From positions 1 through 39,887 of the forward strand of contig CACZGA010000007.1 of assembly GCA_902780585.1 (NCBI GenBank): DNA of 39,887 nt. Direction: 5' to 3'. The notes beneath the pieces were generated by a model that was given only the letters and a program-made list of their open reading frames with translations, had not been told where the DNA came from and did no database searches. The stretch is from an uncultured Erysipelotrichaceae bacterium. GTDB lineage: Bacteria; Bacillota_I; Bacilli_A; RF39; UBA660. The position numbers were made by a program, and so were the translations under genes. Shown here one piece after another: positions 15,659 to 24,534 of this stretch (position 1 is its first letter; every line of letters starts with the position of its first letter).

Positions 15659-16798
15659 ATGAAAAAGATAATTAAGTATATAGATAAACCATTATTTTTT
15701 ATAACAATTATTTTATTTATATTAGGCCTTATTATGGTTTTTTCGGCTTCTAATGTTACAGCTTATATGACACATGCCGTAAGCCCTTATAATTATTTCA
15801 TGAAACAAGGAGTTTTCTTAACAGTTGGTTTTATATTGTTTTTTATTATGATATTTTTTAATACTAAATCTTATGGAATGTTTTCTAAACTATTATTGCT
15901 GGTAGGTATAGGATCACTAGTACTAGTATTATTTATGGGTACTGAAAAAAATCAAGCTGTAAGCTGGTTTAATTTAGGATTTGTAAATATCCAACCTAGT
16001 GAATTTATTAAGGTTATAACAATAGTCTTCTTAGCCGACTATTATGAAAAAAATATAAAGAAATTAAAAAAATGGGGTTCAAGTCTACTACCTATAGGTA
16101 TATGTGCCATAGTAGCAGGGTTAATATTTATCCAACCAGATTTAGGAACTACTATTATTTATTGTGCTATTGTAGGAATTATCTTTTTAGCGGTACCTAT
16201 TAGTAAAGAAATAAAGTGGAAAACAGTTGCAACTACAATAGGTTTAATAGGTTTTGGTATAATGGTTTTATTAGGAACAGGCAAAGGTGTACTTTTAGAA
16301 AGACAAATGGAAAGATTTGACTTTGCTAGACCATGTGACAAAATATTAAGTACTGGTAACCAAGTATGTAATTGCTATATAGCGATTCATAATGGTGGTC
16401 TAACTGGAGTAGGGCTTGGTAATTCTACCCAAAAATATTTGTATTTACCAGAACCATATACAGACTTTATTTATGCCATTATTGTAGAAGAATTAGGTGT
16501 TATTACTGGTGTTGCCATTATACTTGCTTATATAATAATTTTATTAAGAATACTATTAATAGGTAGAAAAAGCCCATCCAATAGAGGCGCAACTATTTGT
16601 TATGGTGTCGCTGCTTATATATTCTTCCATATCGCTATTAACTTGATGGGAATTCTAGGCTTAATCCCCATAACTGGAGTACCACTGCCATTTATGAGTT
16701 ATGGTGGAAGTTTTACTATATGTTTAATTGCGGCTTTAGCTATGGTTCAAAGAGTAAGTGTAGAAAATGGCATATTAAAAGAAAAAAGTAATTTATAA
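15659..16798 (+). CDS. ftsW: SEDS peptidoglycan glycosyltransferase, FtsW-like
   Basis: SEDS proteins polymerise lipid II into glycan strands together with a class B PBP. The 379-residue protein has about ten transmembrane helices. FtsW/RodA hallmarks are visible: GLIMVFSAS in helix 1, NIQPSEFIKV, FIQPDLGTT, then GGLTGVGLGNSTQKYLYLPEPYTDFIYAIIVEELG (shown in parts: GLGNSTQKYLYLPEP and TDFIYAIIVEELG) and the C-terminal PLPFMSYGG. The last motif and the position with no mre genes nearby favour FtsW over RodA, but this is not decisive. Oddity: the loop before the GLGNS motif, usually DP....GYQ, is ARPCD...GNQVCNC, with Cys226, Cys237 and Cys239 predicted outside the membrane. Confidence 0.88.
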   Translation: MKKIIKYIDKPLFFITIILFILGLIMVFSASNVTAYMTHAVSPYNYFMKQGVFLTVGFILFFIMIFFNTKSYGMFSKLLLLVGIGSLVLVLFMGTEKNQAVSWFNLGFVNIQPSEFIKVITIVFLADYYEKNIKKLKKWGSSLLPIGICAIVAGLIFIQPDLGTTIIYCAIVGIIFLAVPISKEIKWKTVATTIGLIGFGIMVLLGTGKGVLLERQMERFDFARPCDKILSTGNQVCNCYIAIHNGGLTGVGLGNSTQKYLYLPEPYTDFIYAIIVEELGVITGVAIILAYIIILLRILLIGRKSPSNRGATICYGVAAYIFFHIAINLMGILGLIPITGVPLPFMSYGGSFTICLIAALAMVQRVSVENGILKEKSNL

Positions 16799-16825
16799 GA
16801 AAAAGGAAACTTTTTCTTTTTTTTT
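16798..16825 (+). terminator. Rho-independent terminator of the SEDS gene
   Basis: Stem AGAAAAAG (16798-16805) with CTTTTTCT (16810-16817), a GAAA tetraloop and further T. Confidence 0.75.
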
Positions 16826-16851
16826 CGAATAATAATAAAGGAGGTGGTAAT

Positions 16852-17520
16852 ATGACATTTCAATACCGCTATCGAAAACAAATATTAATATCCGTCATAG
16901 TATTAATAATTATAACTAGTTTAATTGTTCTATATATTTATAAAAAGCCCAAGAAAAAGGTAAAAAAAGAACCAGAAGTAACTATTGCGAAGATAGAAAA
17001 GAAAGAAAAGAAAGAATCCGTAGAAATGGTCCAAATTGATATAAAAGGACAAGTACTATCACCAGGTTTATATTCCCTAGATAAAGAATCAAGAATAATG
17101 GATGCAATTATGGTAGCTGGTGGCCTAACCGAACAAGCAGATACTTCAGTAATTAATTTAAGTAAAAAAGTAACTGATGAAATGGTAATAATTATCTATA
17201 GTAAAGAAGAAGTGGCTGACTTCAAAAAAACAAAAGAACAAGAACAAAGTCTCCAACAAATGTGTATTCAAAAGGATGAAAATGCTTTAAAAAATGATGC
17301 CTGTATCACCACAGAAAATACACCAATTGGGAAAATATCTATTAATAATGCTACTATAGAGGAATTAATGACCCTACCAGGAATAGGTGAAGCAAAAGCT
17401 AAAGAAATAATTAATTATCGTGAAACAAACGGACCATTCCAAGATATTAATGATCTAATGAATGTTCCAGGAATAGGAGAGAGCCTATTTGCTAAAATTC
17501 AGGAAGATATTACTCTGTAA
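16852..17520 (+). CDS. comEA: Competence DNA-binding receptor ComEA
   Basis: ComEA is the membrane-anchored receptor that binds incoming double-stranded DNA and hands it to ComEC. The 222 residues show a basic N-terminus and one transmembrane helix (about 10-32), a charged linker, a SLBB domain (about 60-120, IDIKGQVLSPGLYSL and IMDAIMVAGGL) and a C-terminal tandem helix-hairpin-helix domain (about 160-222, NNATIEELMTLPGIGEAKA and DLMNVPGIGESL). An AAAGGAGGTGG ribosome-binding site lies just upstream. Its 3' end overlaps comEC by 32 bases. Confidence 0.95.
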   Translation: MTFQYRYRKQILISVIVLIIITSLIVLYIYKKPKKKVKKEPEVTIAKIEKKEKKESVEMVQIDIKGQVLSPGLYSLDKESRIMDAIMVAGGLTEQADTSVINLSKKVTDEMVIIIYSKEEVADFKKTKEQEQSLQQMCIQKDENALKNDACITTENTPIGKISINNATIEELMTLPGIGEAKAKEIINYRETNGPFQDINDLMNVPGIGESLFAKIQEDITL

Positions 17521-19516
17521 TAAAGTATATTATTTACTTTTTATTTTAACTATAATTATCACAATAACCCGCTTAGTAATTCCTAAACATTCATCTTATA
17601 GTAGTTTATCTAATAAATTTATAGGTATTATCACCAATATTAAAAAACAAGAAGAATATCAAACAATATATCTAAAGAATAAAGAAACAGTCATACTGAC
17701 AAGCCCCAATAATTATAATCTCCATCTAGGAGATAAAATAAAAGTCTTAGGAGAATTTCAAAGAATAAAAAAGAATACAACACCTAATATTTATAATTAT
17801 CAAAAATACTGTTATCAAAGAAATATCTTTTATCAAATAAAAGTAGAAAAACTAATTATAATTACTAAAAATAAATCTATTTATTATCTATTAAGAGAAA
17901 AAATATATAATCATCTAAAGTATAATCCTTATCTATTAACTTTCTTATTAGGAGATAAAACTTATTTAAATGAAGAAGCTAAATTAAGCTACCAAGAAAA
18001 TGGTATTAGTCATTTATTTGCTATTAGTGGTATGCATATAACTTTATTTAGTTCAATAATTGATAAGTTATTAAGAAAAAGAAAAATATCGGAAAATAAT
18101 AGATTTATTGTTATATCTATTATCTTATTAATATATCTTTTCTTAGTAGGCTTAGCACCTTCTATGTTAAGAGGGGTATTATTCTATTACTTGTTTACTC
18201 TTAATAGAATCTATTACTTTTATATTAAGAGAGAAAACCTATGGCTAGTATGTATATCTATATCTTTGCTTATTAATCCTTTCTATATAATGGATGTAGG
18301 ATTCTTATACTCTTATTTAATAAGTTTTTCTCTTCTAAAAATGCAAGATACTCTTAAATCAAATAATTATTTTAAATCACTTCTAAAAGTATCACTATTA
18401 TCTTTCTTTGTTAGTATACCTATATCATTATATAATTTCTATCAATTAAACATTCTAAGTGTTATCTATAATTTACTATTTGTTCCCTTAATCTCTATAG
18501 TTATATTTCCTTTAAGTCTAATAGTAGGAATACTACCATTTTTATTGCCAATATATGAATTATTAACTCAAATACTTGAAAGAATCTCTATCATCTTAAA
18601 TACCATAAAAATAGGTACATTACTATTTCCTAAAACAATAAATATCTTATACATTATCTATTTATTATTAATAATAATTTACCTTCATCTTAAAAAGAAG
18701 ATATTAATTGTTTCAGTACTAATATTATTAATAATACATTTATTTATACCAATATTGGATTCAAATAAATATATAGATTTTATAGATGTAGGGCAAGGAG
18801 ATTCTACTATAATTAGAATGAATCATAAAACTATAATAATAGATTCTGGAGGTAATCCTAAAAAAGAAGGATTAATAACAACTTCAATAATAAAACCTTA
18901 TTTAAAAAGCAAAGGCATAAATAAAATACAAACTCTAATTATTACTCATGGGGATTACGATCATATGGGAGAAGCAATTAACTTAGTAGAAAATTTAAAA
19001 GTAGAGAAAGTAATCTTTAATTGTGGCGAATATAACTATTTAGAAAAAGAATTAATCAAAGTCCTAAATAAAAAGAAAATAAAATATTATTCATGTATTA
19101 AAGAATTAAATATAGATAATAATAAATTATATTTTCTACAAACAAATATCTATGACAATGAAAATGATAATTCTAATGTTATTTATACAGAACTTAGTGG
19201 TTATAAATTTATGTTTATGGGAGATGCAAGTATTACTACTGAAAAAGAAATATTAAATAATTATAACTTACCAGATATAGATGTCTTAAAAGTAGGACAT
19301 CATGGATCAAAGACAAGCAGTGGTAAAGAATTTATTGATGAAACAAATCCAAAGTATTCAATAATTAGTGTTGGAAAGAATAATCGTTATGGTCATCCAA
19401 ATAAAGAAATAATAGATAACTTAGTGAATTCAAAAATATATAGAACAGATCAAGATGGTAGTATTATATTTAAAATAAAGAATCATAAATTAAAGATTGA
19501 GACTTGTAGTCCATAG
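17489..19516 (+). CDS. comEC: Competence DNA channel ComEC
   Basis: ComEC forms the membrane channel for single-stranded DNA during natural transformation. The likely start is TTG at 17489, inside comEA, with GGAGAG seven bases upstream; no ATG occurs nearby in this frame, so the genes look translationally coupled. The 675 residues show a short DUF4131/OB-like region (about 40-125), the Competence domain with many helices (starting LLGDKTYLN and the motif GISHLFAISGMHI at about 170) and a C-terminal metallo-beta-lactamase domain (about 425-675) with DVGQGDS, THGDYDHMG and VGHHGSKTSS. The metal-binding motifs look intact. The holA/rpsT genes that commonly follow comEC in Bacilli are not there. 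Confidence 0.95.
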   Translation: MLKFRKILLCNKVYYLLFILTIIITITRLVIPKHSSYSSLSNKFIGIITNIKKQEEYQTIYLKNKETVILTSPNNYNLHLGDKIKVLGEFQRIKKNTTPNIYNYQKYCYQRNIFYQIKVEKLIIITKNKSIYYLLREKIYNHLKYNPYLLTFLLGDKTYLNEEAKLSYQENGISHLFAISGMHITLFSSIIDKLLRKRKISENNRFIVISIILLIYLFLVGLAPSMLRGVLFYYLFTLNRIYYFYIKRENLWLVCISISLLINPFYIMDVGFLYSYLISFSLLKMQDTLKSNNYFKSLLKVSLLSFFVSIPISLYNFYQLNILSVIYNLLFVPLISIVIFPLSLIVGILPFLLPIYELLTQILERISIILNTIKIGTLLFPKTINILYIIYLLLIIIYLHLKKKILIVSVLILLIIHLFIPILDSNKYIDFIDVGQGDSTIIRMNHKTIIIDSGGNPKKEGLITTSIIKPYLKSKGINKIQTLIITHGDYDHMGEAINLVENLKVEKVIFNCGEYNYLEKELIKVLNKKKIKYYSCIKELNIDNNKLYFLQTNIYDNENDNSNVIYTELSGYKFMFMGDASITTEKEILNNYNLPDIDVLKVGHHGSKTSSGKEFIDETNPKYSIISVGKNNRYGHPNKEIIDNLVNSKIYRTDQDGSIIFKIKNHKLKIETCSP

Positions 19517-19558
19517 AAAAGTGTCACCACTGGCAACACAATTATGAAAGGAGTAAAT

Positions 19559-20449
19559 ATGAATTATTATAATGAAATAAAAAACAAACTAATTGATAAT
19601 GAAGTATATGTAAAAGTAAAAGACTATTCAAAAGAAAGATATAAAGTTATTACATATTTTGAAATAGGTAAATTATTGAATGAAGCTGGTGGTAAATATG
19701 GAGATAATATTATAGATGAATATTCTAAAAAGTTAGTTATTGAAGTTGGTAAAAAGTATAATAGAAGAACTTTGTTTAGAATGAAGAAATTCTACAATGT
19801 ATTTAGCAATGAGAAAGTGACAACAATGTTGACACAATTAACTTGGTCACATTATTTACTATTATTATCGATAAGTGATTATGATGAAATAATATATTAT
19901 ATAAATATATCTAAAAATAATAATTTAACTCAAAGACAATTACAAGAAAAAATAAAAAGTAATGAATATAAAAGAATACCTATTGAATCAAGAAACAAAT
20001 TAAACAAAAATGAAATTCTTAGTCCAAACGATTTAATTCCTAATCCAATAATAATTAAAAATAGTAATAATTACGAAAATATATCAGAAAAAACATTACA
20101 ACGACTAATACTTGAGGATATTGCATCTTTTTTGAAAGAGCTTGGGAATGGATTTACATTTATAGATAATGAATATCAAATAAAATTTGGTAATAGATAT
20201 AATTATATAGATTTACTTTTATATAATATTAAATATAAATGTTATGTAGTAGTAGAATTAAAAGTTACTGAACTCAAGAAAGAACATACTGGTCAAATTA
20301 TGGCTTACATGAATTACATTGATAAAAATATTAAAACAATGGAAGAGAATGATACAGTAGGAATAATAATTTGTAAACAAGATAACGAGTATGTAATTAA
20401 ATATTGTTCTGATGATAGAATAATTGCTAGAGAATATGAATTAGTATGA
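19559..20449 (+). CDS. DUF1016 (YhcG-type) PD-(D/E)XK nuclease-domain protein
   Basis: The start is at 19559, 8 bases after AAAGGAG; the ORF opens 15 bases earlier inside that site. The 296-residue product matches the DUF1016/YhcG family: an N-terminal helical domain (YFEIGKLLNEA, RRTLFRMKKFY, LTWSHYLLLLSI, SEKTLQRLILEDI) and a C-terminal restriction-like nuclease fold with YIDLLLYN (Asp218) and VVVELK (Glu233, Lys235), followed by GQIMAYMNYID. Family members occur near restriction-modification or phage-defence genes and on mobile DNA; the substrate is not established for this protein. Here it stands alone after comEC, with no methylase or specificity gene nearby, which suggests an acquired orphan. 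Confidence 0.9.
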   Translation: MNYYNEIKNKLIDNEVYVKVKDYSKERYKVITYFEIGKLLNEAGGKYGDNIIDEYSKKLVIEVGKKYNRRTLFRMKKFYNVFSNEKVTTMLTQLTWSHYLLLLSISDYDEIIYYINISKNNNLTQRQLQEKIKSNEYKRIPIESRNKLNKNEILSPNDLIPNPIIIKNSNNYENISEKTLQRLILEDIASFLKELGNGFTFIDNEYQIKFGNRYNYIDLLLYNIKYKCYVVVELKVTELKKEHTGQIMAYMNYIDKNIKTMEENDTVGIIICKQDNEYVIKYCSDDRIIAREYELV

Positions 20450-20474
20450 TATAGTAAATATAGGATGTGATAGA

Positions 20475-20555
20475 ATGGATATTAATAGTGTGATAAATTA
20501 TTTAAATACTAGCAATAAAGAAACAGAAAAAACAACAAAATTATTTCCAAAATAA
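20475..20555 (+). CDS. Possible 26-residue small ORF
   Basis: ATG at 20475 with a weak GGATGTGA upstream, coding MDINSVINYLNTSNKETEKT followed by six more residues before TAA. It lies between the DUF1016 gene and the surface-protein gene. It could be a small protein, the remnant of a longer gene, or chance in AT-rich DNA. There is no independent support. Confidence 0.25.
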   Translation: MDINSVINYLNTSNKETEKTTKLFPK

Positions 20556-20592
20556 TAATAGTAATATATAATAAAGGCGGAGGAAAGAAGAA

Positions 20593-22671
20593 ATGAAAAA
20601 AGTAAAATTATTTTTATTATTATTTTTAATTGCTGCAATTTATACAACAAATATTAAATGTGTGGCTGCAGAAGATGGCAAAGATATCTTAAAAAGCGTA
20701 GCACTTTATACGCAAACTAGCAACTATGAAGTTGGGGATAAAATGACATTTAACATTGACGCAACAGAAGAGATTAGTTCTATGAAAATATCATTTTATA
20801 ACCATGTAAGTAAAGATGGGCACTATTATGGTAGTTTTACAGTCGATTTAACTGGAAAATGCTCATCAGGTGAACAGACAAGATGTACATTTGATGGCAT
20901 TATTCCTGAAAAAATTGAGGGATACTATGGAACTGCAGATAACGATCATATTGAGATGACTATATATCCTGGAACTTATGAAGTTAGTAGTATATTTGTT
21001 TATGATAAAAATGGAAATTTAACTAGATATACGACAGATAAAGAAACAGCAGATACTGGTGGGTTTTTGTATTATCCACATAAAATAGGAGTTAATATAA
21101 AAGGGGAGTTACAAAAAGATGGACCGGACGCACTAAAGAGCATAGCCCTTTATACATTTACTAGTAACTACTATATTGGTGATAAAATGCAATTTAATGT
21201 TGAAACAACTGAAGATATTACCGGTATTAATATTACTTTTTATAATCCAACAAGTTCTGATGGACATGACTATGGCATGTTTACTATCTATTTAACGCCA
21301 GATGGTCCATATAATGGATCTATCCGCTCATATAGTGGATATATTCCTAAAACGATTGCGGGATATTATTCAACATCAGAAGCTGGCCGTTCTGAATCAA
21401 CTATCTATCCAGGTACATATGAGGTTAATAGTATATTCCTTTATGATAAAAGCGGAAAATATATTCGCTATACAACTAATGAAGAATTTGCTAATACAAG
21501 TGAATTTTTGTATTACCCATATAAAATAAAAATTAATTTAAAAGAGCCAACAGCCGATGAATTGAATGATGTAAACTTCACTATAGATAAATTAAACTTA
21601 AAAAAACAAACAGCATCAATTGGCCAAAAAGTTCCACTAGATGTTAAATATTCATATGATGACACAAATAAAAAAGTAAAATCTATTTATTTAATTTTCC
21701 GTGACCCAAGTAAAAGACAAACTTTCACAACATATGTAAAATCATTATCCAAAAATCCATATTTTGTAGTAGCTTCTAGCGCTGACATGATAACATACAA
21801 TTTGGACTCCGTTGGTGTTACTTTTGAAGCAACAGATGGTACAAATAATACTATTATTCTTAATAGTAACTCCAATTCTGGAAAATATAGTGATATTTTT
21901 AATCAAAATCTAACTATAACAGGAGATAATAATTCAGCAAATGGAGAACTATATTTCTCTGCAGATGAATTAAATGATGAAGTTTATAAAAAAATTCAAG
22001 ATAGCAAAGATGATTCTATTGTTATCGATGCCGATAATTATACAATTGTACCACTTCAATTATTTGATATAATTAAAAATAGTAATAAGAATTTAATAAT
22101 AAAACACAATAACATTGAGTGGGTATTTAATGGTGAGGATATTAAAACTCCTAAGGATATAGATGTTTTAATGAACTTCTATGAAATGAATGATTCCAAC
22201 ATTTCAGATAATTTAAAAAATGCCATAGATGATGAAGCTTTAATTCTTGAATTCCCAGATAATGGTGAACTTCCAGGGAATGTATTAATTAGAATTAAAG
22301 ATGCTGAAATAATCAATAAATTGAATGGTGATAAATACTATATTTATTACGTTGATACAGAAAATGACAAATTAAAGAAGGTAGCATTAGAACTTCAAAA
22401 AACTTCTGAGGGTTATATTGAGTTTTATATTAACCATAACTCTAAATATTTAATATCTTCTAAAGAAATAACAAAACAAACAATTTTGGGAGAAGACGAT
22501 TCACTTCTAGCAAAGAACACTGCCTTAAAAGAAAAGTCTTCAATAAAAAAATCAAATCCTATTATACTTTATTCAGTAATCGCCGTTATCTGTATCGCAG
22601 TGATTGCAATAGTTGTTGCTAGAAAAACAAAAAAGCATAATAAGACAGAAAATAATGAAGTTACTGACTAA
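20593..22671 (+). CDS. Large secreted, membrane-anchored surface protein with tandem repeat domains
   Basis: A 692-residue protein with a signal peptide (cleavage near VAA, residues 24-26), then two homologous domains of about 148 residues (about 28-175 and 176-320), each starting with D-G-x-D and LKS-ALYT-TSNY, and both containing ATEE/TTED, YPGTYEV-S-F-YDK and FLYYP-KI. A third, diverged beta-rich domain follows (about 325-445), then a region of about 170 residues, a C-terminal transmembrane helix (about 657-675) and a basic tail (RKTKKHNK). The repeats look like Ig-like extracellular modules; their ligand is unknown. No sortase-like motif precedes the helix, unlike three other surface proteins here. 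Good ribosome-binding site (GGAGG). It lies in the accessory block between comEC and dnaG. Confidence 0.85.
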   Translation: MKKVKLFLLLFLIAAIYTTNIKCVAAEDGKDILKSVALYTQTSNYEVGDKMTFNIDATEEISSMKISFYNHVSKDGHYYGSFTVDLTGKCSSGEQTRCTFDGIIPEKIEGYYGTADNDHIEMTIYPGTYEVSSIFVYDKNGNLTRYTTDKETADTGGFLYYPHKIGVNIKGELQKDGPDALKSIALYTFTSNYYIGDKMQFNVETTEDITGINITFYNPTSSDGHDYGMFTIYLTPDGPYNGSIRSYSGYIPKTIAGYYSTSEAGRSESTIYPGTYEVNSIFLYDKSGKYIRYTTNEEFANTSEFLYYPYKIKINLKEPTADELNDVNFTIDKLNLKKQTASIGQKVPLDVKYSYDDTNKKVKSIYLIFRDPSKRQTFTTYVKSLSKNPYFVVASSADMITYNLDSVGVTFEATDGTNNTIILNSNSNSGKYSDIFNQNLTITGDNNSANGELYFSADELNDEVYKKIQDSKDDSIVIDADNYTIVPLQLFDIIKNSNKNLIIKHNNIEWVFNGEDIKTPKDIDVLMNFYEMNDSNISDNLKNAIDDEALILEFPDNGELPGNVLIRIKDAEIINKLNGDKYYIYYVDTENDKLKKVALELQKTSEGYIEFYINHNSKYLISSKEITKQTILGEDDSLLAKNTALKEKSSIKKSNPIILYSVIAVICIAVIAIVVARKTKKHNKTENNEVTD
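20674..21117 (+). repeat. Surface-protein repeat domain 1
   Basis: Codes residues about 28-175 of the 20593 protein and is homologous at the protein level with the segment at 21118. The DNA has diverged, so this is an old duplication. Confidence 0.7.
21118..21549 (+). repeat. Surface-protein repeat domain 2
   Basis: Codes residues about 176-319. It shares with repeat 1 the ALYT-TSNY opening, the YPGTYEV segment and the FLYYP ending. Confidence 0.7.
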
Positions 22672-22689
22672 AAACAATAATAAAAGCAT

Positions 22690-22722
22690 GAAGCTACAAT
22701 TATAATTGTAGCTTCTTTCTTT
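22690..22722 (+). terminator. Rho-independent terminator of the surface-protein gene
   Basis: An 11-bp stem GAAGCTACAAT (22690-22700) with ATTGTAGCTTC (22705-22715), TATA loop, then a T-rich but interrupted tail. Confidence 0.75.
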
Positions 22723-22757
22723 GTAAATAAAGGATTTTAAAATAATAGATAAAAATA

Positions 22758-22766
22758 TGATATAAT
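22758..22766 (+). promoter_or_regulatory. Extended -10 promoter (TGA-TATAAT) of the MFS gene
   Basis: TGATATAAT 16 bases before the MFS start codon; no clear -35. The implied leader is short. Confidence 0.5.
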
Positions 22767-22782
22767 TTAAAAGGTGGTTATT

Positions 22783-23934
22783 ATGAATAAGAAAAATACA
22801 ATAATTTTATTTATATATACTTTTTTAAATTATTTTTTATTATATAGAGCTTGTGATGTTTTATATTATGTATCAAAGGGAATTAGTAATGACGAATATA
22901 TCATATTTTTAACAATAGGTAGTTTAATTACAATTGTATTCTTAATACCTTTTGGAATTATAAAAGATAACTATAATCGTAAATATATACTTATAGTAAG
23001 TAATTTATTTTTATTACTCGCAACACTTACTTATATTTATTCAAATAATGCCTTATTTATGGGAATAGGAATTATAATGTCTGCTATTTCTAATTTATTA
23101 TCACAAGGTATTGCTATATCCTTACTACATTCATTTATAAAAAATAAAAAAGAATATTCAAAAATGTTTTACAAATGGCAAGTTTATCTATATTCAGGCT
23201 ATTTAATATCCATGATTTTAGGTGGTGTAGCAGCAAGTTATAGTTTAGTATCAATGTACTATATAAGTCTTATACCAATAATACTTAATTTTATAGTATT
23301 GTTTTTATTGGATGATAGTGCTGAAAAAACAAAGAAAAGAAATAAAACAAAGTACTTATTAAAAGAATCTCTTAATCTATTAAAAAACAACAAACTATTA
23401 AAAATAATATTATTATCAGAAATGATTATTACACCTACCTCTAATATAGTATTTGAAAGTCATCCAGAATATTTATCTGGTATGGGTGCTTCTACCACTT
23501 TAATAGGTGTATATACAGCTATTATGTGCTTATTTGGAATAGTAGGTAATAAGATTGCCAGTATTCAAAATAATCAAACAAAAGCCTTTTTTATTTATGC
23601 TATATTACTAAATATTAGTTTAGTATTAATTGGGGCTATAACAAATTATTCAGCAATTATATTTATAATTATGCTTCAATGTTTCTTTTCAGTTACTGGT
23701 AATATTTATAATACATCTATTCAAAATGAATGTGATGATTCTTATAGACAGACCATCTTAGCAATATTTACTTTTTTAATATCTATATCTGAAATGATAA
23801 TTGCCTCAATGACTAGTATTATACTAAAAAATATAAACTTAAACCAATCATATATCATATTAGGTGTGTTTGGCTTGATAGGAATACTTGTAGTTTTAGT
23901 TTACTACCTAAAAAGGGTGTGCTACAATAAATAA
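22783..23934 (+). CDS. Major facilitator superfamily transporter
   Basis: A 383-residue protein with about twelve hydrophobic segments and the MFS-like loop between helices 2 and 3 (PFGIIKDNYNRKYIL, a variant of the GxxxDRxGRR motif). A charged cytoplasmic stretch (about 190-205, AEKTKKRNKTK) separates the two six-helix halves. Family-level assignment only; the substrate cannot be inferred. The ATG at 22783 is preferred over the in-frame GTG at 22774, which is part of the ribosome-binding site AAGGTGG. The gene at 23947 starts 12 bases later and is probably in the same transcript. Confidence 0.85.
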   Translation: MNKKNTIILFIYTFLNYFLLYRACDVLYYVSKGISNDEYIIFLTIGSLITIVFLIPFGIIKDNYNRKYILIVSNLFLLLATLTYIYSNNALFMGIGIIMSAISNLLSQGIAISLLHSFIKNKKEYSKMFYKWQVYLYSGYLISMILGGVAASYSLVSMYYISLIPIILNFIVLFLLDDSAEKTKKRNKTKYLLKESLNLLKNNKLLKIILLSEMIITPTSNIVFESHPEYLSGMGASTTLIGVYTAIMCLFGIVGNKIASIQNNQTKAFFIYAILLNISLVLIGAITNYSAIIFIIMLQCFFSVTGNIYNTSIQNECDDSYRQTILAIFTFLISISEMIIASMTSIILKNINLNQSYIILGVFGLIGILVVLVYYLKRVCYNK

Positions 23935-23946
23935 CCAGGTGATAAT

Positions 23947-24495
23947 ATGGAAATAAAATACAATCCTAACAACAGCCCACGGAATGGTTCGCTAGAGTTT
24001 TGGGAAAATGACAATATAATAATGGAAATGGGAGGTGTTGGAGCCGATTTGGTTTGGTTTTTTTATACGAGAGATGTTATCAGAGTAAGCCCGGGGATGG
24101 AGCTATATGAACCACTAAAAGAATTTATGGCCCAAGGATATGAGTTTTATGAAGATGATGATCTAAAATGTTCAAAAACTCCTGACAAATTAGTTTGGTA
24201 CAGTGATTTGGGTCATATTGATTCTGTAGAAGGAGTTAGCTATTTAACAATAGAAAGAAAAGACGATTCTTTTGAACTGCAAAGCCGTAATAAGTTATAT
24301 GAAAAATATGGAGCAACTGGTAGACCACAAGCAATAGCTTTTAGACCTGCCAGAAATGGAACATATTCTGAAAATATAGAAACACATTTCACTCTTCAAG
24401 ATGATTTTAGTATGATTATATACAATCCCTTATATGAAAAATATAGTAAACAAAGAGAAAATAACCCCACCCATAGAAAAACATACCCAAACTAA
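23947..24495 (+). CDS. Hypothetical protein, 182 residues, downstream of the MFS transporter
   Basis: Not recognised. The product is soluble, without signal peptide or transmembrane helix, acidic and rich in aromatic residues, and has a mixed alpha/beta look (SLEFWENDNIIMEMGG, LVWYSDLGHIDSVEG, LTIERKDDSFELQ, AIAFRPARNGTYSENI). It has a good ribosome-binding site (AGGTGATA) and begins 12 bases after the transporter stop, which suggests joint expression, though no functional link can be shown. Confidence 0.65.
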   Translation: MEIKYNPNNSPRNGSLEFWENDNIIMEMGGVGADLVWFFYTRDVIRVSPGMELYEPLKEFMAQGYEFYEDDDLKCSKTPDKLVWYSDLGHIDSVEGVSYLTIERKDDSFELQSRNKLYEKYGATGRPQAIAFRPARNGTYSENIETHFTLQDDFSMIIYNPLYEKYSKQRENNPTHRKTYPN

Positions 24496-24506
24496 AAGAA
24501 AAATAG

Positions 24507-24515
24507 TGTTATAAT
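24507..24515 (+). promoter_or_regulatory. Extended -10 promoter (TGT-TATAAT)
   Basis: TGTTATAAT 19 bases before the ATG of the Cys-rich gene at 24535. No convincing -35. Confidence 0.55.
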
Positions 24516-24534
24516 AATAAAAAGGTAGAAATTT

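Noticed and set aside
19527-19545. Imperfect palindrome after comEC (GTGT..CCA.TGG..ACAC) as an operator or terminator
   Set aside because: Only short matching arms with mismatches and no T-run; could easily be chance.
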